Part shown: in pieces, positions 36,417 to 44,952 of the stretch
Layout: each line of letters begins with the position of its first letter
Numbering within the stretch: the first letter of the stretch is position 1
Assembly (NCBI RefSeq): GCF_007896845.1
Contig: NZ_VOHS01000004.1
Span: 62,001 to 126,000 of the forward strand
From: Chitinophaga pinensis
GTDB taxonomy: Bacteria; Bacteroidota; Bacteroidia; Chitinophagales; Chitinophagaceae
Length of the DNA stretch: 64,000 nucleotides
Direction of reading: 5' to 3'
Translations under genes and position numbers: made by a program
Notes under the pieces: model-generated
Database searches by the model: none
Seen by the model: the letters and a program-made list of their open reading frames with translations, nothing else
Told to the model about the DNA's origin: nothing

Positions 36417-37382
36417 TTAATCTTTCATTTCCCATGCCAGGGCGCTGGCGCCAAGGATAGCCGCATCACTTTCTTTCAGTTCGGAGAAGACCAGCTTCAC
36501 CTTGTTCTGGAAGATAGGCAACAGGTTTTTCTCCATATGCTCACGCACAGGCTTCATGATCATGTCGCCTGCTTTTGTCAGACCGCCGAACAGGATGATC
36601 GCTTCAGGGCTGGAGAACATTACGAAGTTGGCCAGTGCCTCACCCAGTATTTTACCAGTGAATTCGTATACTTCTACTGCCAGCGGATCGCCTTTCATTG
36701 CAGCTTCATATATCACTTTGGAATTGATCTCTTCTTTCGGATGCTCACGCAGTATGCTCTGTGTATCCGGGCGGTTAGCCAGGAATTCCAGTGCAGTATT
36801 GGTCACACCTGTTGCAGAAGCGTAAGCTTCCAGAGAACCGTGTGCGCCTGTACCAGGGTGGTATCTGCCACCCGGAAGAACGATACAGTGACCGAGTTCA
36901 CCTGCGAAGCCATCGTGACCATAGATCAGCTGACCGTTGGCAACAATACCGCTACCTACGCCTGTACCTAATGTGATAACGATGAAATCTCTCATGCTTC
37001 TTGCAGCACCGTACTGGAATTCACCGAGTGCCGCTGCGTTAGCGTCATTGGTGAGGATAGCCGGTACGCCAAACTTTTCACCCAGCAATTTTGCCAAAGG
37101 TATAACACCTTTCCAGCGGAGGTTTGGAGCATATTCAATGTTACCGGTATAAAAGTTACCATTTGGTGCACCTACACCGATACCTCTGATGTTTTCAATG
37201 CCACCTACCTGTGCGATCAGGACGGAGAGATGCTCGTGCAACTCATCCAGGAAGCCATGAACGTCTTCGTGTTGGTTCGTTAGCATACGACCATCACACA
37301 GAATATTACCTCTGCGATCTACTATGCCAAACTTTGTATTGGTTCCTCCAATATCAATGCCCACCGCTAATTGCTGACTCAT
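36417..37382 (-). CDS. ROK-family sugar kinase lacking the zinc-cysteine motif
   Basis: Probable kinase for glucose or N-acetylhexosamine, 321 residues. It has the ATP-binding GIDIGGTNTKFGIVD (8-22), GIGVGAPN, NDANAAALGE and ITLGTGVGSGIV blocks and the catalytic Asp in TNDANA. The expected ROK zinc motif CxCGxxGCxE is replaced by HPGTGAHGSLE at 175-185; His165 of GELGH is kept. Thus the enzyme either folds without zinc or uses other ligands. It overlaps the FHS permease gene by 29 bp and precedes the glycosylasparaginase, so GlcNAc released there is a likely substrate. Confidence 0.9.
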   Translation of the reverse strand: MSQQLAVGIDIGGTNTKFGIVDRRGNILCDGRMLTNQHEDVHGFLDELHEHLSVLIAQVGGIENIRGIGVGAPNGNFYTGNIEYAPNLRWKGVIPLAKLLGEKFGVPAILTNDANAAALGEFQYGAARSMRDFIVITLGTGVGSGIVANGQLIYGHDGFAGELGHCIVLPGGRYHPGTGAHGSLEAYASATGVTNTALEFLANRPDTQSILREHPKEEINSKVIYEAAMKGDPLAVEVYEFTGKILGEALANFVMFSSPEAIILFGGLTKAGDMIMKPVREHMEKNLLPIFQNKVKLVFSELKESDAAILGASALAWEMKD

Positions 37383-39024
37383 AATCTATTCCCTGTGATT
37401 TTAATATGTTTTTAACTCTGAATGCAAAGAATGCCAGGTATGCGAAGCATACAACCGGAATAATGTAAGAATAATGGATACCGATAGAAGGTATATCTGC
37501 GAGACCACCCTGAACCGGAGGAACGAGAGAACCACCGAGGATCATCAGTACCAGGAAGGAAGAACCCTGACTGGTGTATTTGCCCAGACCAGCGATAGCC
37601 AGTGCAAAGATACAAGACCACATTACGGAGCAGAACAGACCGCCCGCAACGAAGGAGAAGATCGCTACCTCACCGGTAGTGAAGAGACCGATCACCATTG
37701 CCATGATACCGAGCAGTGCGAAGATCATGAGGGTTTTGGCAGGTTTGTCCTGACCGGCGAAGAAGCCGATGATCTGAACAACCAGTACACCCGCATAAGG
37801 ATACAGTACACTGACATCAGTACCTTTCAGATGGTTTGCAGTCAGTACTACACCATAGGCAATGAACGGAACGATAACAGAAAGGACCTGACGACCGGTT
37901 TTAGATACATTGAATACAGTGATGGCACCAGTCCAGCGACCCACCATCATACTACCCCAGAAGAGGGATACATAAGGGTCGATCTGGGATTCTGATAAAC
38001 CTTCCAGTGTGAGGAAGCCCGGATGTTTCAGCAGGGCGCCCATGTTGCTGGCGATGGTTACTTCCACACCAACATACACGAAGATGGCGATCATACCCAT
38101 GATGAGCTGCGGATATCTCATAGCTCCCCAGCCATTACCATCCTTGCGTGCGCTGTTCAGGGAATAGAAGAGAATTGCGAGGATACCTACGATACCGATC
38201 AGGAAGAAAGGCAGGCCCAGGTCAGTGGTTTCAGCAACGCCGATGGAAGTTTTGATCGCATTGAGTACAAGACCTACCATGATCAGCACGAACATACCAG
38301 TGATCGCGCTCAGTGATTTACTTGCACGCGGAGATTGTTCGAATGGTTCATCAGAAGTGCCTTTAGGCATTTTAGAGAACCAGAAGATAGCTGCGGCAAC
38401 AAGGAACAGTACGATCAACAGGATGTAGAGCGTATTGATCTTGCTGATGTCAGTGTCAGCAGACACGGAAGCATCTTTCGCAGAACCAAAAAGAAGAATA
38501 CTTACTACCAGTGGTCCGATAGTGGTACCAAAGGAGTTGATACCTCCCGCCAGATTAAGACGGTGAGTACCTTTAGCCGGATCGCCTAATAGAATGGCAA
38601 AGGGATTAGCTGCAGTCTGCTGCAGTGAGAAGCCCAGCGCAACAATAAAGAAAGCACCCAGAATAAGATAGAACGCGGCAGTGGTATCAGCCATTTTGTT
38701 ACCGATGTTTACTGCGGCGATTAACGCGATTGCACCTACTACAGATATGAGCAGGCCGTAAATGATACCTTTCTGGTAACCGATCTTGTTTAAGATGTCT
38801 ACGCCCCGCAGTGCTGAGAAGAGATACAGCAACAGCGAACCGATAAAGTAAGCGCCGTAGAAGGAGAAATCAATTAATTGAGATTCCAGTTGTCCAAGGT
38901 GGAAATGCGCTTTACAAAAGGGGATGAAGATGCTGTTTGAAGCAGCCACGAAACCCCAGAAAAAAAATACAAGTATCAGTACAAAGAAAGATGGATGTGT
39001 ACTTTGCTTTGTTTGTTGAGCCAT
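37354..39024 (-). CDS. FHS-family sugar permease (FucP/NagP-like), long form
   Basis: MFS proton symporter of the fucose/galactose/N-acetylhexosamine (FHS) group in the inner membrane. At 556 residues it is longer than FucP (~430), with extra loops between helices and more than twelve hydrophobic segments. Family features include FFFWGFVAASNSIFIPF (helix 1), LGFSLQQTAANPFAILLG, GGINSFGTTIGPLV, and YVGVEVTIASNMGALL. It is the first gene of the cluster permease-kinase-glycosylasparaginase-cutC, so it probably brings in GlcNAc or a related sugar. Confidence 0.9.
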   Translation of the reverse strand: MAQQTKQSTHPSFFVLILVFFFWGFVAASNSIFIPFCKAHFHLGQLESQLIDFSFYGAYFIGSLLLYLFSALRGVDILNKIGYQKGIIYGLLISVVGAIALIAAVNIGNKMADTTAAFYLILGAFFIVALGFSLQQTAANPFAILLGDPAKGTHRLNLAGGINSFGTTIGPLVVSILLFGSAKDASVSADTDISKINTLYILLIVLFLVAAAIFWFSKMPKGTSDEPFEQSPRASKSLSAITGMFVLIMVGLVLNAIKTSIGVAETTDLGLPFFLIGIVGILAILFYSLNSARKDGNGWGAMRYPQLIMGMIAIFVYVGVEVTIASNMGALLKHPGFLTLEGLSESQIDPYVSLFWGSMMVGRWTGAITVFNVSKTGRQVLSVIVPFIAYGVVLTANHLKGTDVSVLYPYAGVLVVQIIGFFAGQDKPAKTLMIFALLGIMAMVIGLFTTGEVAIFSFVAGGLFCSVMWSCIFALAIAGLGKYTSQGSSFLVLMILGGSLVPPVQGGLADIPSIGIHYSYIIPVVCFAYLAFFAFRVKNILKSQGIDYESAISGGH

Positions 39025-39355
39025 AAACGTGTTAAATTACTGTAATTTTTGCGCGATAAATGTATAAATTATTTTTCGAGAATTCCTAAATTTTCAAAAT
39101 AAATATGCCTATTTTCCTGAAGCAAAAACGTTTTAGCTAATATGTTGTAAAATTTCTATTCTTTTTAAATAGAAGTTGATTAAAATGACCGGGCGAAAGT
39201 TTAAAAGTGTACTATTTACGCCTTTTAAGATGGGAAATTAACTTATATCTACTCAAAAGTGCTATTTCGGCGTATTTAACTATGAAATGCAGAAATAAGT
39301 ACATAAGTTCGCAAAGATCAATCAAAATCATTTAATAACATTAAATTGAAGCTGT
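39025..39355. other. Divergent promoter region between two FHS permeases
   Basis: A 331-bp, very AT-rich gap between two FHS permease genes that point away from each other. Both promoters must lie here, but I see no exact TTTG-N19-TAnnTTTG match. A weak TACATTTA lies about 30 bp before the start on the minus strand. No ORF. Confidence 0.4.
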
Positions 39356-40660
39356 ATGGACAATACCGTGACGTCTCCAAGAGAGCCTATATCTAAGCCC
39401 CAAACGAATACGCACTATGGAAAAGCCATGTTTATAATCGGCACGCTTTTCTTCTTATTTGGTTTTGTTACATGGCTTAATAACATTCTTATCCCTTTTC
39501 TCAAGCAGGCGTGTGAATTGTCCGATTTTGAGGTTTATTTCGTAACATTCGCTTTTTACATATCTTATCTGGTAATGGCCATCCCTTCTTCTATATTATT
39601 GAAAAAGATAGGGTTTACCAAGGGCATGTCAATAGGATTACTAGCTATGGCTGCGGGATCACTGATCTTTATTCCGGCTGCTTATATACGTTCTTATCCA
39701 CTGTTTTTGTTAGGTTTATTTATACAAGGAGCCGGATTAACGCTGCTCCAGGCTGCTTCAAATCCTTATGTAACTATACTAGGGCCGATTGAAAGTGCAG
39801 CCCGTCGTATTAGTATTATGGGAATTTGTAATAAGGTGGCTGGCATGATTGGTATTTTCGTTCTTGGGTCATTGCTGTTTAGTGATACCAAAGAGCTTTC
39901 CGAGAAAATTAGTGCATTGACCGGTAATGAGCTGGAAGTGCAGCTGCAATTGCTCGCTCAACGTGTTGTTGTACCATATCTTATTATGGCGATAGTACTG
40001 ATTTTACTTGCATTTATGGTTCGGAAGGCGCATTTACCGGAAATTAACCCAGAAGAAGATACAGCAAGTGGAGAGGAGAGTGAGACTACAGGAAAAACAT
40101 CAGTTCTTCAGATACCTCATTTGATGTTGGGAGTACTTTGTATTTTCATGTATGTAGGTGTTGAGGTACTGGCAATTGACTCGCTGACCCTTTATGGAGA
40201 ATACAATGGTTTTGAAAAGGACGCGGCAAGTAAATTTGGAATCTATTCCCTAATATGTCTCACTGTGGGTTATTTATTGGGTATAGTGTTGGTACCTAAA
40301 TACCTGTCACAGAAAAGAGGACTGATTATTTGTGCTATAATGGGTGCGTTATTCTCCATAGGAGCTCTATTAACGCAAGGTTCTTTATCCATTGGATTCA
40401 TTGTTGCGCTGAGTTTCTCCCATGCATTAATGTGGCCTGGTATCTGGCCATTAGCGATGAATAAACTGGGCAAATTTACAAAACTGGGAGCAGCACTAAT
40501 GGTAATGGCTATTGCAGGTGGAGCTATTATTCCCCTTATATATGGGGCGCTGGCAGTGAGTACAGATCGTCATATTGCCTACATAGTTTTAGTTCCATGT
40601 TATCTCTATATCCTGTATTATGGTGTATCCGGTCATAAATTGGGTCTTAAGAAAGCATAG
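39356..40660 (+). CDS. FHS-family sugar permease
   Basis: MFS sugar:proton symporter of 434 residues, the normal size. Twelve hydrophobic segments; FHS motifs are FFLFGFVTWLNNILIPFLKQACELSD (helix 1, cited as residues ~33-58), LLQAASNPYVTILGP, RRISIMGICNKVAGMIG, YVGVEVLAIDSL, FSHALMWPGIWPLAMNKLGKFT and GGAIIPLIYG. It resembles glucose/galactose and NagP-type GlcNAc porters. It looks more AT-rich than the neighbouring genes by eye. The gene is monocistronic, divergent from the other permease and followed by a terminator. Confidence 0.9.
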   Translation: MDNTVTSPREPISKPQTNTHYGKAMFIIGTLFFLFGFVTWLNNILIPFLKQACELSDFEVYFVTFAFYISYLVMAIPSSILLKKIGFTKGMSIGLLAMAAGSLIFIPAAYIRSYPLFLLGLFIQGAGLTLLQAASNPYVTILGPIESAARRISIMGICNKVAGMIGIFVLGSLLFSDTKELSEKISALTGNELEVQLQLLAQRVVVPYLIMAIVLILLAFMVRKAHLPEINPEEDTASGEESETTGKTSVLQIPHLMLGVLCIFMYVGVEVLAIDSLTLYGEYNGFEKDAASKFGIYSLICLTVGYLLGIVLVPKYLSQKRGLIICAIMGALFSIGALLTQGSLSIGFIVALSFSHALMWPGIWPLAMNKLGKFTKLGAALMVMAIAGGAIIPLIYGALAVSTDRHIAYIVLVPCYLYILYYGVSGHKLGLKKA

Positions 40661-40677
40661 TTGCAAAATATATAATA

Positions 40678-40714
40678 ACAAAAAGCCGCGGAGAAATTAT
40701 CCCGCGGCTTTTTT
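40678..40714. terminator. Bidirectional stem-loop terminator
   Basis: AAAAGCCGCGG (40681-40691) pairs with CCGCGGCTTTT starting at 40702, loop about 10 nt, T-run after. It separates the permease from the convergent GH109-like gene. Confidence 0.9.
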
Positions 40715-40732
40715 GTAATATAATGATCTGTA

Positions 40733-42127
40733 TTAGTACTGGTCGTCCAGCGCAAATATCGGTTTTCGGTTCATCCATCTTCCCCTTGTAAAATCCGGTA
40801 TATACTGCACATTCCCTCCTTCGGCCACAGACTGCTCACTCAGAGGCGTAATCGCGTACCAGGTGGCAAGATCATATACATCCAGCGCATAAGGCGCACC
40901 CCGTTTCACACTTTCGATAAATGAATTGATGACAAACCAGTCCATCCCTCCGTGTCCTGCGCCGGCCGCACTGCTGGTATAGCGTTTCCACAGCGGATGA
41001 TCATATTTGCCCATATAACTGTTCGGATCTTTATCACTGCCTGCTTTCTCCCACTCGTCATAAGGACTTTTACCTTCTACATAAATGGAATCGAAATCGT
41101 CCATCCACAGGCCATTGGTGCCCTGTACACGGAAGTTGAGCGAGTAGGGGCGGGGAGAGTTGGTATCATGTGATAGCATGATGGTTTCTCCGTTGTTGGT
41201 ACGAAGCAGCGTAGATACGATATCCCCGAGTTTGAATTCTACTTTTGCGTTCGGATGATTTTCTCCTCCGTTATCCACAATGTATTTATGCAATCCTCTG
41301 GATTTGGTAGCCACAGATGTCAGAGACAGCAGCCTGTTTCCACGGTTGATATTGATCATATTGGCTACAGGGCCCAGACCATGCGTGGGATAGAGGTCTC
41401 CGTTACGATGTACGCTGTGGTTAGTGCGCCATTTAGCTTCTGACATGGCTTTTTCGCCAAATTCAACACCGCCGCCATAAAGTTGTTTTCCGTTGTTGAA
41501 TTTCACCTTGCGGAGGTCATGCTGATAACCGCCCTGCAGGTGTGTAAGTTCGCCGAAAAGGCCTTGTCTCACCATATTCAGCACGGCCATCACATCCCGG
41601 CGATAGCAGACGTTTTCCATACCGAATACCTGTACACCGGTGTCTTCACTGGTGTTCACAAGGTTCCAGCATTCCTGGATATCCGATGCACCACACACTT
41701 CGACCGCAGGTGTTTTACCTGCTTTCATGGCTGCGATAGCCTGAATGGTATGCCATTCCCATGGTGTGGCAATGATAACAGCGTCGATATCATCCCGTTT
41801 TAAAAGATTGAGGAAATCTTCAGGTCCGTTGCTGTATTCGGCTACTTTCTTTTTTGCGCCATAGGCCTTACTGATCAGTTCACGGGATTTCGGAATGGCC
41901 CATTGTGTGTCCGGATCGCAGATGGCCACAACATCTACGTCGTCCCGATGGAGGCACAGGTCAAGATGACCTTGTCCGCGGGCACCTACGCCGATCAATC
42001 CTACTCTGACTTTTTCCTTTTTGATGTCTGCGAAGAGGCGGGCTGGCGTATTGAGGAGGGTCAATCCTACACCTGCGGCCACAGTGGTTTTGAGAAAGTT
42101 TCTCCTGTGAAATTGCTGCTTTTTCAT
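40733..42127 (-). CDS. GH109-type alpha-N-acetylgalactosaminidase (Gfo/Idh/MocA family)
   Basis: NAD-dependent glycoside hydrolase-like protein of 464 residues. A twin-arginine signal (HRRNFLKTTVAAGVGLTLL) precedes the Rossmann domain (VRVGLIGVGARGQGHL, VVAICDPD, IATPWEWHTIQAIAAMKAGK, EVCGA). The second half matches the Elizabethkingia GH109 enzyme block by block as I recall it: ENVCYRRDVMAVLNMVRQG, GGYQHDLR, EAKWRTNHS, DLYPTHGLGPV, INRGNRLL, HKYIVDNGGENHPNAK, GAGHGGMDWFV and LDVYDLATWYAITPLSEQS. Predicted to remove terminal alpha-GalNAc (O-glycan or blood-group A type) in the periplasm. It lies next to a fucosidase gene. Confidence 0.88.
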   Translation of the reverse strand: MKKQQFHRRNFLKTTVAAGVGLTLLNTPARLFADIKKEKVRVGLIGVGARGQGHLDLCLHRDDVDVVAICDPDTQWAIPKSRELISKAYGAKKKVAEYSNGPEDFLNLLKRDDIDAVIIATPWEWHTIQAIAAMKAGKTPAVEVCGASDIQECWNLVNTSEDTGVQVFGMENVCYRRDVMAVLNMVRQGLFGELTHLQGGYQHDLRKVKFNNGKQLYGGGVEFGEKAMSEAKWRTNHSVHRNGDLYPTHGLGPVANMININRGNRLLSLTSVATKSRGLHKYIVDNGGENHPNAKVEFKLGDIVSTLLRTNNGETIMLSHDTNSPRPYSLNFRVQGTNGLWMDDFDSIYVEGKSPYDEWEKAGSDKDPNSYMGKYDHPLWKRYTSSAAGAGHGGMDWFVINSFIESVKRGAPYALDVYDLATWYAITPLSEQSVAEGGNVQYIPDFTRGRWMNRKPIFALDDQY

Positions 42128-42316
42128 GCGTTGTTTGGTTTTAGCTCTTGCTAAAAGAAGACTGCTGGTGTATTTGTAGCTGGTGACTAAAAATAGAGAA
42201 ATTGTCCTGGAACTTCTATTTTATTTTGACTTTCCCTGCATCAATTTTCTCATGGTATATACTATTCCCTTTATTAAACATTATTTTAGTTGGATACTGC
42301 AGAAAGTGTGCATAAA

Positions 42317-42365
42317 CAGGTCTTATAGAAATAGCAGGTCTTACGAAATCAAATAACAGGTCTTA
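42317..42365 (+). repeat. Three direct repeats CAGGTCTTA upstream of the fucosidase gene
   Basis: The 9-mer CAGGTCTTA occurs at 42317-42325, 42335-42343 and 42357-42365, spaced 18 and 22 bp, and ends 56 bp before the fucosidase start. Surrounding sequence is AT-rich. The arrangement, near two helical turns, looks like a multimeric operator. The regulator is unknown. The rest of 42128-42421 shows nothing else. Confidence 0.55.
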
Positions 42366-42421
42366 TACCACTGATTGTGTCCGGAAAACGGTCCGGTTCC
42401 ACGAAAGGTCAAACAATTGAG

Positions 42422-44503
42422 ATGAGAAAGTTCTTATTAATGGCCGGGCTTTGCAGCACGCTGGCCACTGCTCATGCGCAGGACATTGCTCCTTACGGGG
42501 CGCTGCCATCCAGATCACAGGTGGAATGGCAGGATATGGAATACTACATGTTTATCCACCTTGGTCCGAACACTTTTACAGACAAAGAATGGGGACATGG
42601 CGATGAAGATCCGAAGGTATTTAATCCTTCACAGCTGGATGCCCGTCAGTGGGCGCGTACCGCGAAACTCGCCGGTATGAAAGCGATCATTATCACTGCC
42701 AAGCACCACGACGGTTTCTGTCTGTGGCCAAGTAAATACAGCACCCATACTGTCAGGGAGAGCGCATGGAAAGATGGTAAGGGGGATATACTGAAAGAAT
42801 TATCTGCTGCCTGTAAGGAGTACGGGCTGAAGTTTGGGGTGTACCTGTCTCCATGGGACCGTAACCACCCTGCTTATGGTACACCGGAGTACAATCAGGT
42901 TTTTTCCAATACATTAAATGAGGTGCTGAGCAGCTATGGCCCTGTGTTTGAACAGTGGTTTGACGGTGCTAACGGAGAAGGTCCGAATGGGAAGAAGCCG
43001 GTATATGACTGGCCGCTTTTCCACAGCACAGTATATAAGAACCAGCCCAATGCGGTTATTTTCAGTGATGTAGGACCGGGTTGCCGCTGGGTAGGTAATG
43101 AAGACGGTATTGCGGGCACGACGAGCTGGGCGACGCTGAATGTGACCGGTTTTACACCGGGTAAAGGTGCGCCGGCGCAGTCTGTATTGAATGAAGGCAA
43201 TATGAATGGTGAGAAATGGGTGCCTTCAGAATGTGATGTGTCTATCCGTCCGGGATGGTTTTATAGTCCGTCCACCAATGACAAGGTAAAAAGCGTACAG
43301 CAGCTGCTGGATATCTATTATGGTTCTGTAGGCCGCAACGCCAATATGTTGTTGAATGTGCCGGTTGACAGACGAGGTTTGATTTATTCGGCGGATTCTA
43401 TTCGTCTGATGGAGTTCAGAAAAATGCGGGAGGAAAGCTTTAAGACAAATCTGGCGCTGAAAGCAAAAGTGACGGCAACAGAAACCCGTAAGGGCAATGC
43501 ACATGTAAATGTGCGTAACCTGATCGATGGGAAGAATGATACGTACTGGGCTACGCCGGATAATGTATTGCAGGGAACGATTACTTTGACCTTCCCGAAG
43601 GCGGTTACATTCAACCGTCTGGTGATGCAGGAATATATTCCGCTGGGCCAGCGTGTAAAGGCATTCAGCGTGGAAGTGCTGGAGAAGGGTGTGTTTACGG
43701 AAGTGGCGAATGCTACAACGATCGGACATAAGCGTATTCTGTCTTTCCCGGATGTGACGACCACACAGGTGCGTATCAGGATACAGGATGCACTGGCCTG
43801 TCCGGTGATCAGCGAGGTGCAGTTGTACAAAGCACCGGGTTTATTGGCAGTACCTATTATTAACCGTAATAAGAACGGCGATGTAAGTATTACCTGTTCT
43901 TCACCGGATCCTGAACTGCATTATACACTGGATGGGAAGGAACCAACCTTTAAGTCTCCTAAATACACCGGCCTGATCTCCCTGCCAAAAGGAGGGATAG
44001 TAAAGGCGAAGTCATTCCTCGAGAAAGGGAAGGTGGCCAGCACGACGGTTACTGCTAACTATGATATTGCACCGGCCAGATGGAAGGTAGTATATACAGA
44101 TGGTCAGGCGGATGGTGCGGATCCGGAGAGAGCGATCGACGGCAACCCGAATTCCTTCTGGATGACAAACTACCAGCCGGATGCGTCGAAATATCCGCAC
44201 GAGATCCAGATAGATATGAATGAGTCGCTGACGCTGAAAGGATTTATATATACACCGAGACATCAGACGGTACGTTCCGGTACTATCTATGGTTATGAGT
44301 TCTATGTAAGTGAAGACGGGGAAAACTGGGGGCAACCGGTGGCACATGGAAACTTTGCGAACATTGCCAACAATCCTGTGACGCAGACAATTAAATTTAA
44401 CATGCCGGCAAAAGGAAGATTTATCCGGCTTGTGGCAACTGCGCCTGCCAATGAAAATGAACATTGGGCCAGTGTGGCAGAGCTTGGAGTGATCACTAAA
44501 TAA
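42422..44503 (+). CDS. GH29 alpha-L-fucosidase with discoidin (F5/8C) domains
   Basis: Secreted exo-fucosidase of 693 residues. The start at 42422 gives the signal peptide MRKFLLMAGLCSTLATAHAQ. The GH29 barrel (about 30-330) has WQDMEYYMFIHLGPNTF, IITAKHHDGFCLWPSKYS, FGVYLSPWDRNHPAYG and FEQWFDGANGEG, with the Asp of WFDG as probable nucleophile. A first F5/8C domain (about 340-465), a short FN3/chitobiase-C-like segment (LLAVPIINRNKNGDVSITCS) and a second F5/8C domain (about 560-690, ERAIDGNPNSFWMTNY) follow; such domains bind glycans. An upstream ATG/GTG extension to 42377 was rejected because it precedes the signal. Confidence 0.93.
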   Translation: MRKFLLMAGLCSTLATAHAQDIAPYGALPSRSQVEWQDMEYYMFIHLGPNTFTDKEWGHGDEDPKVFNPSQLDARQWARTAKLAGMKAIIITAKHHDGFCLWPSKYSTHTVRESAWKDGKGDILKELSAACKEYGLKFGVYLSPWDRNHPAYGTPEYNQVFSNTLNEVLSSYGPVFEQWFDGANGEGPNGKKPVYDWPLFHSTVYKNQPNAVIFSDVGPGCRWVGNEDGIAGTTSWATLNVTGFTPGKGAPAQSVLNEGNMNGEKWVPSECDVSIRPGWFYSPSTNDKVKSVQQLLDIYYGSVGRNANMLLNVPVDRRGLIYSADSIRLMEFRKMREESFKTNLALKAKVTATETRKGNAHVNVRNLIDGKNDTYWATPDNVLQGTITLTFPKAVTFNRLVMQEYIPLGQRVKAFSVEVLEKGVFTEVANATTIGHKRILSFPDVTTTQVRIRIQDALACPVISEVQLYKAPGLLAVPIINRNKNGDVSITCSSPDPELHYTLDGKEPTFKSPKYTGLISLPKGGIVKAKSFLEKGKVASTTVTANYDIAPARWKVVYTDGQADGADPERAIDGNPNSFWMTNYQPDASKYPHEIQIDMNESLTLKGFIYTPRHQTVRSGTIYGYEFYVSEDGENWGQPVAHGNFANIANNPVTQTIKFNMPAKGRFIRLVATAPANENEHWASVAELGVITK

Positions 44504-44519
44504 GTAAATTATTGATTTT

Positions 44520-44557
44520 CAGGGTGTCCCCGTCAGAATGGCGGGGACATCTGTTTT
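44520..44557 (+). terminator. Stem-loop terminator after the fucosidase gene
   Basis: TGTCCCCG (44525-44532) pairs with CGGGGACA (44542-44549), loop 9 nt, followed by TCTGTTTTAT. Confidence 0.85.
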
Positions 44558-44661
44558 ATATGAGTATAAATAATCTATGTTGGCCCGTAATTTGCAACTA
44601 CCTATTTGATAATTTAACTTTCCGTCTTGAATTTTTTGTCCGCTAAGAAAAAATAATATTA

Positions 44662-44669
44662 TAACTTTG
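44662..44669 (+). promoter_or_regulatory. -7 box of the arginine operon promoter
   Basis: TAACTTTG matches TAnnTTTG exactly. TTTG occurs 23 nt upstream, wider than the ideal 19. It would give a leader of about 280 nt before the first structural gene. Confidence 0.55.
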
Positions 44670-44796
44670 CGTTTGATTTAAAATAAAGACAGTTTTTAAC
44701 AATTTAATGCTGAACTGAAGTTGGAAAACTTTGCGGCCCATACACTTTCTGCATATCATCCTTCTCTGAGAGAAGGAGAATACTCTATTGGGTTCA

Positions 44797-44931
44797 ATGT
44801 CTTTAGATATCTTTCCCGACGACCTCGTATTTGATAGCGTCCGCTTACATAATGCACGCTATCGCAACCACGTGACAACTCTCAGTCACTGTAGGTATTA
44901 TTTCTATCCAGCGATGGATTCCAGGTATTAA
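44797..44931 (+). CDS. Possible leader peptide of the arginine operon (44 residues)
   Basis: A small ORF with ATG at 44797 and TAA at 44929-44931, in the leader of the arginine operon and 21 bp before the acetyltransferase start. The peptide starts MSLDIFPDDLVFDSVRLHNA and has 5 Arg and 5 Tyr in 44 residues, with Arg at 16, 21, 23, 33 and 43. Inside it a hairpin pairs 44833-44840 with 44856-44863 (GATAGCGT/ACGCTATC); before it CCTTCTCT/AGAGAAGG pairs at 44760-44776. It could be a stalling peptide sensing arginine. It shares the frame of the downstream gene, so a broken N-terminal extension is the alternative. No protein evidence. Confidence 0.35.
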   Translation: MSLDIFPDDLVFDSVRLHNARYRNHVTTLSHCRYYFYPAMDSRY

Positions 44932-44952
44932 TTTATTGATTTACGTTTTCAA

